From positions 1 to 20,417 of IMG/VR virus record IMGVR_UViG_3300031787_001036: a DNA stretch of 20,417 nt; one strand, given 5' to 3'. This document shows, piece after piece, positions 1-5,465 of the stretch (positions within the stretch are counted from its first letter, which is position 1; the number at the start of each line of letters is the position of its first letter). The stretch is from a virus. The notes below the pieces were generated by a model, which was given only the letters and a program-made list of their open reading frames with translations, was not told the DNA's origin and made no database searches. The translations under genes were made by a program, and so were the position numbers.

Positions 1-1041
1 CATTGTGCGACTTTCTGTGGCTCTAACAGCACCTGTGTTGGCCATTTTATCTATGGCATCAGTTGATTGGCGAATGGCTGCTAGAATGTTGTTGATATCA
101 CTAGATCCAAAGTTAAGCACATATGGCTTTAATCCAGGATCACTGTTCTCTTCTACACGAATGATAGCACCACTGCCAGTGCCTACCTGTGTTTGCCCAG
201 CAACCACTAGACTGGGATGTGTGTCCATTTGTATGCTTTGGAATATTTCACTGTAACTGTTGTAGATATACTTCTGATGATCAGCAATGTCAGCAATGGC
301 ACTTATACCAATGCCACGAACTGTTGAACGTTTGTTATAAACACAGACAGCAGGAATCTTACCTAGACCATTGGCCTCTATGAGTTTTTCTGATATTACT
401 TGATCTTTTAGGTTTACCACTGTGGTGATAATTTCTGTCTGTGTCCATTCTTTTACTGTGCGAACGTCACCGTTGACATCTTCAAGGTATTTCAAGTAGA
501 CTAATTCAAAGCGTCCATTAGGACTACGCTGCCATGTCCAGTCTAATACCACCATAGGTGTCAATAGATTAACATAGGGACGCACACCCTGTGCTTGTTC
601 ATCTGCTAGTGTTACTGCGCCTACATTGGGTTTGGCTACCATGATCCATGTGTGACCAAACACACTAGCCCATGTTGCTACATCTTTCATAAACGCATTA
701 AGACTGCGTCCTTCCATGTCTGCGTCACGTAAGAACATTTCTAATTCAAATGATTCACCATTGTTTTCAAAATCACGATCTGGTTCTTCACGGAATAGAA
801 AACTATTAAACACTGATATCACTGAAGCACAGTGATTCTCTACAGGTGTTGCTTTGAGTCTATTGTTGTATTCTTGATCAGTTTCCAGTTGGTATCTGGT
901 TAGATGTCCAGCACGACGATATTCATCGCCGCCCATGTAACTTTCTAGATAGTATTTCCATATTGGGTAATAAGTTTGATAGACCTTGTTGCCTGTGATT
1001 GTGGCAGCAATTTCTTGAACTAGTGTTTCAATTGCGTTCAT
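1..1041 (-). CDS. Portal protein (3' end beyond window)
   Basis: This open frame begins with ATG at 1041 and runs 347 codons to the window edge without a stop, so the C-terminus is missing. The start overlaps the terminase stop in an ATGA, implying translational coupling. The protein begins MNAIETLVQEIAATITGNKV and has an early segment around YLESYMGGDEYRRAGHLTRY followed by ATPVENHCASVISVFNSFLF. This arrangement, a helical N-terminal region, a 'shared stem' segment and then a mixed beta region, is what I associate with dodecameric phage portals that form the DNA entry vertex and bind the terminase. Position directly after the large terminase is the strongest support. Residues such as VCVYNKRSTVRGIGISAIAD followed by DHQKYIYNSYSEIFQSIQMD fit the typical 'loyal to structure' loop and long stem helix. 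The family assignment is inference from gene order and general pattern; the coding call is firm. Confidence 0.8.
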   Translation of the reverse strand, partial: MNAIETLVQEIAATITGNKVYQTYYPIWKYYLESYMGGDEYRRAGHLTRYQLETDQEYNNRLKATPVENHCASVISVFNSFLFREEPDRDFENNGESFELEMFLRDADMEGRSLNAFMKDVATWASVFGHTWIMVAKPNVGAVTLADEQAQGVRPYVNLLTPMVVLDWTWQRSPNGRFELVYLKYLEDVNGDVRTVKEWTQTEIITTVVNLKDQVISEKLIEANGLGKIPAVCVYNKRSTVRGIGISAIADIADHQKYIYNSYSEIFQSIQMDTHPSLVVAGQTQVGTGSGAIIRVEENSDPGLKPYVLNFGSSDINNILAAIRQSTDAIDKMANTGAVRATESRTM

Positions 1042-2285
1042 AAGTTTGTCCTTGATAGTGCGTGACCAAATCTCTGTGGCTGAGCCAAACTTGGATCTAG
1101 TTCACGTTTAATTGGGAATAGATAGTCCACAGCGTATGACAGTGCGTCAAACATATGGTCATACTGTCCCTTGTCTGGGGTCTGTGTGCCCTCTTTGTAA
1201 CAGAATTTTTCTAGACTCTCAATAGTATATTTACACCTGGGAGAGATAAACAGGTGTCTTAAGCCATCACTGGAGCATAAACGACTGTTCAATGCGTTGA
1301 TTCTGTCTTTGACTGGAGTGTGTGCTCTGGGACTTTTGACAACAAATCCTGCGTTGGCCAAGATGGTGTGGTCAGTAAGGCCGCCACTGGACGTTTTTCT
1401 CGCGGAGCCTGCTGGGTCTGGATAGAAGTATATTTTACTATTGGGATACCTAGTCTTAAGTTCTTCTGCCAATTCGTGAGTATTACTGGAATACATTTGG
1501 ATTTCGTCAACGGCATACAGCATGTCTCCATCTCGCAACATGATCACAGCACAAATTGGGCTGACGTTAAAGTCGCCGCCCACTATGATGGTGCGTGTGT
1601 CTAACTGTGGGGGTGCGTTACACACATTCAATTCACGATTAAATGCCCAGGCAATGCGTCCTGAATATGTTTCAAATGTGGCCATATATTCCTGACGGAA
1701 TGTGCGCTCATCTAGATCACGCTGTGCCTGTTCTACTTCTTCTCTGGGCACATTGTTGCCGTCTAGAGTGGTATATTGAAAACTGGCCCAGTTGTCAGGA
1801 TCTTCTTTGTGATTTTGAAATAGATCATAGAACCAGTTCATTCCTGAGGGCGTGGTAATAAACAAAGCCTTGCCCTGCTTGTCACTCAGCATGGGACGAC
1901 ATACTTCAAACCATGCTTCAGGATCTATCACTGCGGCTTCATCTATAATCAATCCATCTAGTCCTGCTCCACGTAGACTGTCATAACTGTCAGCACCTTT
2001 CAGTGAGATAGTTGAATCATTCTTTAACTGTATGGTTAATTCACTTTCGTTGATCTTGGCAATCCAGTTGAGATCACTGAGTTTGCGCTTTAACTTCTTC
2101 CAAGCAATCATTTTAGCCTGACGATATGTGGGTGCCAAATACCATACTTCTTTATTGGGTATTCTAGCCCACTGTGCCAGTGTGCGTATGGCCAAGTGTG
2201 TTTTTCCAAATCTACGTCCAGCACAGACACAGATAAATCTTTTGTCGCAGAGTGCTATGTTCTTTTGTGCGGCACTTAATGGCAT
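1038..2285 (-). CDS. terL: Terminase large subunit (ATPase-nuclease)
   Basis: This is the DNA packaging motor that docks on the portal and cuts the concatemer. The ATPase motifs are clear: Walker A GRRFGKT at residues 23-29, Walker B LIIDE at 112-116 with the catalytic Glu, and coupling motif TTPSG at 144-148. The C-terminal RNase H-like nuclease shows GGDFNVSP with Asp238, YPDPAGS with Asp290, and a final DHMFDALSYAVDYLF with Asp380, the usual acidic set. About 415 residues is normal for a compact TerL. I chose ATG at 2285 because it overlaps the small-subunit stop in a TAATG. The longer frame starts at TTG 2303, adds only six residues and lies inside the upstream gene. The stop overlaps the portal start by four bases. 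The order TerS-TerL-portal is standard. Confidence 0.96.
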   Translation of the reverse strand: MPLSAAQKNIALCDKRFICVCAGRRFGKTHLAIRTLAQWARIPNKEVWYLAPTYRQAKMIAWKKLKRKLSDLNWIAKINESELTIQLKNDSTISLKGADSYDSLRGAGLDGLIIDEAAVIDPEAWFEVCRPMLSDKQGKALFITTPSGMNWFYDLFQNHKEDPDNWASFQYTTLDGNNVPREEVEQAQRDLDERTFRQEYMATFETYSGRIAWAFNRELNVCNAPPQLDTRTIIVGGDFNVSPICAVIMLRDGDMLYAVDEIQMYSSNTHELAEELKTRYPNSKIYFYPDPAGSARKTSSGGLTDHTILANAGFVVKSPRAHTPVKDRINALNSRLCSSDGLRHLFISPRCKYTIESLEKFCYKEGTQTPDKGQYDHMFDALSYAVDYLFPIKRELDPSLAQPQRFGHALSRTNL

Positions 2286-2734
2286 TATTCTTCGTCCGTC
2301 CAAGGTAAGGGCAGTTTGTCTTCAGAATTAACTGGTGTGTCACTCATACCTAGGAAGTTCTTGGCCAAGAATATTTGTAAGGCCGCATTGCCACCCAGTG
2401 CGTTCTTAATCATTGCTCTGCGTAGGCTATGTTTAAGATCTTCACGACCTTTTGCTATGATACTGCTGAAGTTGTATTTTAATGTATTTTCATTGATGTC
2501 AAACCACAAGGCTATCTCACGGTCATTACAGCCTATCACTGCTAGGTTATAGACATCTTTAGGCACTACCACACGTTTACGGCGTCCGCGACCCACTTCA
2601 TAGCCATAGACTTCTACAGCCACCAGTTGCTTGGGTTTGTTGCCAGTCTTTGAAGGATCCACAGGCTCTTCAATGTAGGGTATGACATCGTCATATTCTA
2701 CTGTAGAGGTGGGATTATTGTCAGGTTCGTCCAT
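2285..2734 (-). CDS. terS: Terminase small subunit
   Basis: The small terminase subunit recognises phage DNA and regulates TerL. The 149-residue product has a basic segment GRGRRKRVVVP at about 48-58. A helix-turn-helix-like stretch follows at about 60-90 (VYNLAVIGCNDREIALWFDI, then a KYNFSSIIAKGREDLKHSLR helix). The end is AALQIFLAKNFLGMSD, a tail common in phage small terminases. It lies directly upstream of TerL and shares a TAATG junction with it. The frame is open back to a TTG at 2797, but that extension would encode the terminator hairpin at 2754-2788, so I start at ATG 2734. No Shine-Dalgarno sequence precedes this ATG. Instead an ATAAATA motif ends five bases before it, so the mRNA may have almost no leader. 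Confidence 0.9.
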   Translation of the reverse strand: MDEPDNNPTSTVEYDDVIPYIEEPVDPSKTGNKPKQLVAVEVYGYEVGRGRRKRVVVPKDVYNLAVIGCNDREIALWFDINENTLKYNFSSIIAKGREDLKHSLRRAMIKNALGGNAALQIFLAKNFLGMSDTPVNSEDKLPLPWTDEE

Positions 2735-2739
2735 ACTTT

Positions 2740-2746
2740 TATTTAT
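2740..2746 (-). promoter_or_regulatory. ATAAATA late-promoter-like motif before terS
   Basis: The minus strand reads CCAATAAATAAAAGTATG, with ATAAATA five bases before the terS start codon. The heptamer equals the core of T4-type late promoters (TATAAATA in T4, NATAAATA in T4-like cyanophages). It lies between the 2754-2788 terminator and the gene, where a fresh start of transcription would be expected. Function is inferred from motif and position only. Confidence 0.45.
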
Positions 2747-2753
2747 TGGACGC

Positions 2754-2788
2754 CACAAAAAAAGCCCCTGATATTGAGGCTTTTTTGT
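2754..2788 (-). terminator. Intrinsic terminator after the 2790-3146 gene
   Basis: On the minus strand GCCTC (2780-2776) pairs with GGGGC (2768-2764), with one G-T wobble, around a seven-base loop, and is followed by seven Ts. The A-tract before the stem pairs with the T-tract and lengthens it, so the element could act in both directions. It begins immediately after the stop at 2790. Confidence 0.85.
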
Positions 2789-2789
2789 G

Positions 2790-3146
2790 TTATTCAAACA
2801 GCGTGTGAAACTGTGACTTGTTCATGTCCTGAGCCTGCCACTGCTCTTTGAGTATCTCTACTAGTTGATCCACTGAGTCAACGTCTGCCAGTATTGTTGG
2901 AGCATGATCAGCATTGATCAATAACTTCTTTGCGTCTTTGATTTTGAGGTCTTTGACTATAAATCCTCTTGTGGGCTGAGTGACAATCTCTTGCCACAGT
3001 TGATGATTGCGTAGACTGTGATCCACATAGGTGTGATACAGCATTCTATCTTTGGTGCCAATGAATTCAATTTTTACCATGGGGTAATCACTGACTCTGC
3101 TCAAGGTCTGTGTCTGTGTGAACACAATATAATTTTGATTGGTCAT
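2790..3146 (-). CDS. Conserved-looking phage protein, function unknown
   Basis: The gene encodes 118 residues beginning MTNQNYIVFTQTQTLSRVSD. I do not recognise the family. The N-terminal half looks beta-rich (YPMVKIEFIGTKDRMLYHTY), then come basic segments (FIVKDLKIKDAKK) and an acidic C-terminal helix (VDSVDQLVEILKEQWQAQDM). No signal peptide, membrane segment or cysteine cluster is present. ATG at 3146 is preceded by AAGGA at good spacing, so the start is well supported. A sigma70-like promoter (3169-3197) lies upstream and a terminator follows the stop directly, so it looks like a single-gene transcription unit placed just before the packaging genes. A small nucleic-acid-binding or regulatory protein is possible, but nothing in the sequence proves it. 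Confidence 0.85.
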   Translation of the reverse strand: MTNQNYIVFTQTQTLSRVSDYPMVKIEFIGTKDRMLYHTYVDHSLRNHQLWQEIVTQPTRGFIVKDLKIKDAKKLLINADHAPTILADVDSVDQLVEILKEQWQAQDMNKSQFHTLFE

Positions 3147-3168
3147 GTAGGTTTCCTTTGTATATGTT

Positions 3169-3197
3169 ATTATTTACTCAAATGATTTAAAAAGCAA
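3169..3197 (-). promoter_or_regulatory. Sigma70-like promoter for the 2790-3146 gene
   Basis: The minus strand shows TTGCTT (3197-3192), a 17-base spacer and AATAAT (3174-3169), about 23 bases before the start codon. The -10 sits in TAAATAATA, the same local sequence as the -10 of the 6724-6752 promoter. Confidence 0.5.
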
Positions 3198-3208
3198 GTA
3201 TTTTGATG

Positions 3209-3241
3209 AAAAAAATCCCCCAAAGATTGCTCAATGGGGGA
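3209..3241 (-). terminator. Strong intrinsic terminator after the coiled-coil gene
   Basis: On the minus strand TCCCCCA (3241-3235) and TGGGGGA (3222-3216) form a perfect 7-bp stem with a 12-base loop, followed by seven consecutive Ts (3215-3209). It lies 33 bases beyond the stop of the 3275-3511 gene. Confidence 0.92.
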
Positions 3242-3267
3242 AGGGTTTGAGGATTTTATTAAATGCC

Positions 3268-3285
3268 GTGACAATCACTTGTCAC
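3268..3285 (-). repeat. Perfect hairpin overlapping a stop codon
   Basis: GTGACAA and TTGTCAC are perfect 7-bp arms around a TCAC loop. The hairpin covers the last codons and the TGA of the 3275-3511 gene. Five bases upstream (3289-3295, inside the coding sequence) is an ATAAATA motif, and the strong terminator follows. A structural role at the RNA 3' end, such as protection from exonucleases, is plausible. Confidence 0.6.
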
Positions 3286-3511
3286 TGTTATTTATTCTAT
3301 AGAGGTTTTTTAACTGCTCAATTTCTCTCTTGTGATTGTGTAGTGCCTCTATGACGTCATTGTGCTGTGTGATTAGGTCTTTGTAGGCCTGGCCCAATTG
3401 ATTCTGTGCTTGAACCAATGCTCGTTCATTAACTTCTAGTTGAAGAATTTTATTGCGGCTCACTATAAGTTCTTCCATGGGATCAAATGAAGGTTGCCAC
3501 CAGTTATTCAT
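3275..3511 (-). CDS. Small coiled-coil protein, function unknown
   Basis: The product has 78 residues, beginning MNNWWQPSFDPMEELIVSRN. From about residue 12 to 70 it is an almost continuous heptad-like helix rich in Glu, Gln, Leu and Asn (LQLEVNERALVQAQNQLGQA, then KDLITQHNDVIEALHNHKRE), which predicts a coiled coil. There is no membrane segment or cysteine. ATG at 3511 overlaps the TGA of the upstream gene (ATGA) and is preceded by GGAG, so the two genes are translationally coupled. The last codons form a hairpin, and a strong terminator ends the unit. A small structural spacer or an oligomeric accessory protein would fit. I do not recognise a named family. Confidence 0.85.
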   Translation of the reverse strand: MNNWWQPSFDPMEELIVSRNKILQLEVNERALVQAQNQLGQAYKDLITQHNDVIEALHNHKREIEQLKNLYRINNSDK

Positions 3512-3891
3512 TTCTGCTCCTTGTGTTTTTTATAATGTGTGCCCACTCTCAGTTGATTGTGTGCCAATAAATGTTGATATCGCAGTATCACATGGCAGTT
3601 TTCTCTGCTCCAAGCACCTAGACTGTCTATTCTGGTCAATACTGTGGCTGTGCTCTTACGACCACGTCTAGCCCAAGCATCGTCTTGATCCCAGATCTCA
3701 CACCATTGTTCATAGGTCAGTGTGTGTGCTTCTTTACGATAAGCGGCCTGTGCTTTGTGTTTGCTCCAAGCAATGTGCTGTTCATGTCTGACGAGATCTG
3801 GTCCACTGACCCATACGTGTGGACGGGGTCCTGTGCTGCCAAATTTAGTGGGTCTTTTTTTAGCGGGGATATAGTATCTTCCTTCTGGCAT
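3508..3891 (-). CDS. Phage protein with HNH-homing-enzyme-like C-terminal motif
   Basis: This is a basic 127-residue protein rich in Trp, Arg and His. The segment RPHVWVSGPDLVRHEQHIAW is followed by helices with KAQAAYRKEAHTLTYEQW and WARRGRKSTATVLTRIDSLG, then AWSRENCHVILRYQHLL. The pattern 'LTRID..G.WS..NC.V' resembles segments seen near the end of HNH/AP2-type phage proteins, where it marks the DNA-binding part. No complete HNH catalytic motif is visible, so I do not call it a nuclease. The start ATG 3891 has a strong GGAG ribosome site, and an ATAAATA motif lies 17 bases upstream. It is coupled to the coiled-coil gene by an ATGA overlap. A DNA-binding accessory role is inference. Confidence 0.85.
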   Translation of the reverse strand: MPEGRYYIPAKKRPTKFGSTGPRPHVWVSGPDLVRHEQHIAWSKHKAQAAYRKEAHTLTYEQWCEIWDQDDAWARRGRKSTATVLTRIDSLGAWSRENCHVILRYQHLLAHNQLRVGTHYKKHKEQK

Positions 3892-3908
3892 GGCTGTCTC
3901 CTTTGTTG

Positions 3909-3915
3909 TATTTAT
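3909..3915 (-). promoter_or_regulatory. ATAAATA late-promoter-like motif before the 3508-3891 gene
   Basis: The minus strand reads GTAATAAATACAACAAAGGAG and then the ATG at 3891. TAATAAATAC is identical over ten bases to the motif at 14664-14675. It lies between a terminator and the gene's ribosome site, the expected place for a promoter. Assignment to a T4-like late class is inference. Confidence 0.5.
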
Positions 3916-3922
3916 TACAAAG

Positions 3923-3953
3923 CAAAAGAAAAGCCCCTATTTCTAGAGGCTTT
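3923..3953 (-). terminator. Intrinsic terminator
   Basis: On the minus strand AAAGCCTCT pairs with AGGGGCTTT around a six-base loop (3944-3939), with one G-T wobble, followed by a TTTTCTTTT run. It ends transcription coming from 4065 and the lipoprotein gene and insulates the 3508-3891 unit. Confidence 0.88.
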
Positions 3954-4065
3954 CCCAAGTCACCAAACTTGCTATAGGCAATCACTTTTTAAAAGATCAG
4001 AAGCAACAAAGATACTTCCTTTCTAAAAAAAATTGACTGTGTAAAGAACCCCATGTCCCTTACAC
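3923..4065 (-). ncRNA. Candidate small RNA of about 140 nt
   Basis: A sigma70-like promoter (4072-4099) and an intrinsic terminator (3923-3953) frame a stretch with no convincing gene. The predicted transcript opens with a hairpin in which TGTGTAA pairs with TTACACA around a loop containing GGGACATGGGG. A run of eight Ts follows, then AGAAAGGAAG and the terminator. A 21-codon frame (ATG 4054, stop 3989, reading MGFFTQSIFFRKEVSLLLLIF minus its last residue from FFTQ on is hydrophobic) exists but has a poorly spaced ribosome site. Alternatives are a leader peptide or simply the 3' untranslated part of the lipoprotein mRNA. No known RNA family is recognised. Confidence 0.35.
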
Positions 4066-4071
4066 ACCTTA

Positions 4072-4099
4072 ATTGTAACAGATATTTTTCTGTTGTCAA
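4072..4099 (-). promoter_or_regulatory. Sigma70-like promoter with spacer dyad (possible operator)
   Basis: The minus strand has a consensus TTGACA (4099-4094), a 16-base spacer and TACAAT (4077-4072). The spacer contains AACAGA and TCTGTT in inverted orientation around AAAATA, so a 6-bp-arm palindrome lies between and slightly overlaps the two boxes, a common placement for a repressor operator. It lies just beyond the lipoprotein stop at 4102 and points into a stretch without a clear gene. Confidence 0.6.
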
Positions 4100-4101
4100 T
4101 G

Positions 4102-4347
4102 TCATTTGGCAATATAGCCCTGACGCTGTCCCTGTTGATTATAGATATAGGTTCTGCCCTGAGTGGCACCGCAGAAATTGGGTGCTTGGTAGCCCACAGG
4201 ACGTCCCAGGCGTTGTCGTTCTTGTTCTGAAAATCTGCCTGTTTGGCAAGGATCTTGACTGTCATAGAAATTGGCCACTGTGTCAAAAGCAGTGGCACAG
4301 CCTGTGAGCAATAGCAGGGCTAGGAGATTAAAGATCACTGTCTTCAT
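4102..4347 (-). CDS. Small phage lipoprotein
   Basis: The gene encodes 81 residues starting MKTVIFNLLALLLLTGCATA. This is a typical lipoprotein signal: a charged N-terminus, a hydrophobic core and the lipobox LTGC with Cys17 as the lipidation site. The mature part of about 65 residues is polar, contains two further cysteines (Cys34 and Cys59) that could form a disulfide after export, and ends in a Gln/Arg/Tyr-rich stretch (GRTYIYNQQGQRQGYIAK). Small lipoproteins of this kind occur in many phages and may act as outer-membrane spanins or in exclusion. No matching inner-membrane spanin is seen beside it, so a lysis role is unproven. The start lies inside the end of the upstream gene (20-base overlap) and has only a weak ribosome site. 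Confidence 0.85.
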   Translation of the reverse strand: MKTVIFNLLALLLLTGCATAFDTVANFYDSQDPCQTGRFSEQERQRLGRPVGYQAPNFCGATQGRTYIYNQQGQRQGYIAK

Positions 4348-4594
4348 AGATTTCTTTGCTGGTAGAAGGATTATTGGCCTTGGTTATTTCTAATTCTTGT
4401 TCATCAGTGAACTTGTCTGGCATGCCATCAGGAGTGACATCCTGTAGCCACATTGTGGGATTCTCCAATAAGAGATCTTTAACTGCTCTCTGTTGAACAA
4501 AGTCATCCCAGGTAATTTCTGGGGTCACAGGCAAGTCCATGGTGTGTTCTAGCATTATTCCTATGTCGTTGATTAAGATTAAGTGGTATATCAT
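4328..4594 (-). CDS. Small acidic protein, function unknown
   Basis: The product has 88 residues and begins MIYHLILINDIGIMLEHTMD. The first part is hydrophobic but mixed with charges and is not a convincing membrane helix. The rest is acidic, with WDDFVQQRAVKDLLLENPTM and a C-terminal tail rich in Glu, Asp, Ser and Thr. No known motif was recognised. Its ATG overlaps the stop of the ADP-ribosyltransferase-like gene (ATGA), and its own 3' end overlaps the lipoprotein start by 20 bases, so it is the middle gene of a translationally coupled operon driven by the promoter at 5123-5151. Small acidic proteins encoded beside host-takeover enzymes can be inhibitors or partners, but this is only a possibility. 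Confidence 0.8.
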   Translation of the reverse strand: MIYHLILINDIGIMLEHTMDLPVTPEITWDDFVQQRAVKDLLLENPTMWLQDVTPDGMPDKFTDEQELEITKANNPSTSKEIYEDSDL

Positions 4595-5085
4595 TCTGCG
4601 GCCTCCAATTGTTTAATTTGTTTTTCAATCATTGTTTTGAGTTCTGGATTTGCGTCAATGTATGCTTGAAAAGCCGCCATGTCAACAATTTTCATACCTA
4701 ATTTCTTTGTGCCTTGTTTAATGATTTCAACACCAGGTAGGTTAAATTCAGGACTATTACATACTGTGCCATCTTCTGCCAACACTTTTACTTTGTCCAA
4801 ATGACGCATACAGATCATATTCAATTCTTTGGGCATACTATCTGCTTGTCCTAAAAACATTTTATTTGAGTTCAATCTCTCTCTAGGGATCTTAAAAACT
4901 ACATAGTCAGTAATACCACGCATAATCATCCATTGTGCGGCATTCATCATTGTGTTGGCAAAGAACACACCCAATGTAAGATTATCTTTGTGTGCTTGTG
5001 GAATAAGATATCCAGATTGGACAATTTTATTGGCTGTGTCAATGTCAGTGGCATGATACCAATATTTTAATTTGGGCAGTTTCAT
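4591..5085 (-). CDS. Possible ADP-ribosyltransferase-fold protein
   Basis: From ATG 5085 the product has 164 residues. The N-terminus carries YWYHATDIDTANKIVQSGYL. A Tyr-His-Ala-Thr followed by a helix and 'G-Y-L' resembles the first motif of the ADP-ribosyltransferase (ART) fold, where His contacts NAD. About 28 residues later comes GVFFANTMMNAAQWM, similar to the second motif (G-(I/V)-(Y/F)-(F/L)-(A/S) plus helix). A clear third catalytic Glu is not obvious, so activity is uncertain; Glu86 and Glu119 are candidates. Phage ARTs modify host RNA polymerase or other targets early in infection. The longer frame to 5115 is rejected because a promoter -10 lies only eight bases upstream of that ATG, whereas ATG 5085 has GAAAGGT at good spacing. 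Confidence 0.8.
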   Translation of the reverse strand: MKLPKLKYWYHATDIDTANKIVQSGYLIPQAHKDNLTLGVFFANTMMNAAQWMIMRGITDYVVFKIPRERLNSNKMFLGQADSMPKELNMICMRHLDKVKVLAEDGTVCNSPEFNLPGVEIIKQGTKKLGMKIVDMAAFQAYIDANPELKTMIEKQIKQLEAAE

Positions 5086-5122
5086 TTTAGCACCTTTCTG
5101 TGTGCTGTTGAACATAGTAATG

Positions 5123-5151
5123 ATTATACAGTCTACTGTGGATTATGTCAC
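5123..5151 (-). promoter_or_regulatory. Sigma70-like promoter for the 5085-4102 operon
   Basis: The minus strand shows GTGACA (5151-5146), exactly 17 bases, then a consensus TATAAT (5128-5123). The -35 overlaps the end of the 5143-5403 gene. Predicted initiation at about 5116 places the ATG at 5115 at the very start of the RNA, which supports ATG 5085 as the real start of the next gene. Confidence 0.7.
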
Positions 5152-5403
5152 TGATTTTGGCTGATAACTCAACAGCCAAATGGTGATGTCTTTTGGTTTG
5201 CCTATAATTTGAATACCAATGTCCACCATTTGTGTGTTCATGTCCCATGATCCCAGTAGGAATTGGAAACTACAACCTAGACTTTGGGCAAGGTCAAAAG
5301 CATCATGACCAATAAGATGACGAACCATTTCTTGATCATTACGATTAAATGTATCTATAAGATCCCTAGGTAATTGCTTGCGATAGAAGAGATGTTTGGT
5401 CAT
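5143..5403 (-). CDS. Small protein, function unknown
   Basis: From ATG 5403 the product has 86 residues and begins MTKHLFYRKQLPRDLIDTFN. The N-terminal half is charged and helical (NDQEMVRHLIGHDAFDLAQS). The C-terminal half alternates hydrophobic strands (CSFQFLLGSWDMNTQMVDIG, then IIGKPKDITIWLLSYQP), suggesting a compact alpha/beta domain. There is no signal peptide, membrane helix or zinc motif, and no family is recognised. The frame is open to a TTG at 5424, but ATG 5403 is the more likely start although its ribosome site is weak. It lies between the polymerase-like gene and the ADP-ribosyltransferase-like gene and probably shares the upstream transcript, with a 62-base gap. Confidence 0.75.
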   Translation of the reverse strand: MTKHLFYRKQLPRDLIDTFNRNDQEMVRHLIGHDAFDLAQSLGCSFQFLLGSWDMNTQMVDIGIQIIGKPKDITIWLLSYQPKSVT

Positions 5404-5436
5404 TCTAGATGAGAACCGTAACAATATAATGCTGTT

Positions 5437-5449
5437 TGTGTGTGTGTGT
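5437..5449. repeat. TG/CA dinucleotide run
   Basis: Six TG units in a row sit in the short gap between the 5466-6470 and 5143-5403 genes, about 34 bases before the start codon of the latter. Such a run can vary in length by slippage and would alter leader length; no promoter with good spacing was found across it. Confidence 0.7.
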
Positions 5450-5465
5450 TATAGTAAAGTCTCTC

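Noticed and set aside
4023-4298. A 91-codon minus-strand frame overlapping the lipoprotein gene, considered as an embedded spanin partner
   Set aside because: It has no N-terminal membrane helix or signal, and its end runs across the promoter at 4072-4099. The overlapping frame with the lipobox is the convincing one.
5085-5115. The longer N-terminus of the ADP-ribosyltransferase-like protein
   Set aside because: The -10 box of its promoter ends only eight bases before that ATG, so the RNA would start at the codon. The internal ATG 5085 has a good ribosome site.
5404-5465. A promoter in the TG-repeat gap before the 5143-5403 gene
   Set aside because: TATATT and TATAAC boxes are present, but none has a -35 box at 16-18 bases.
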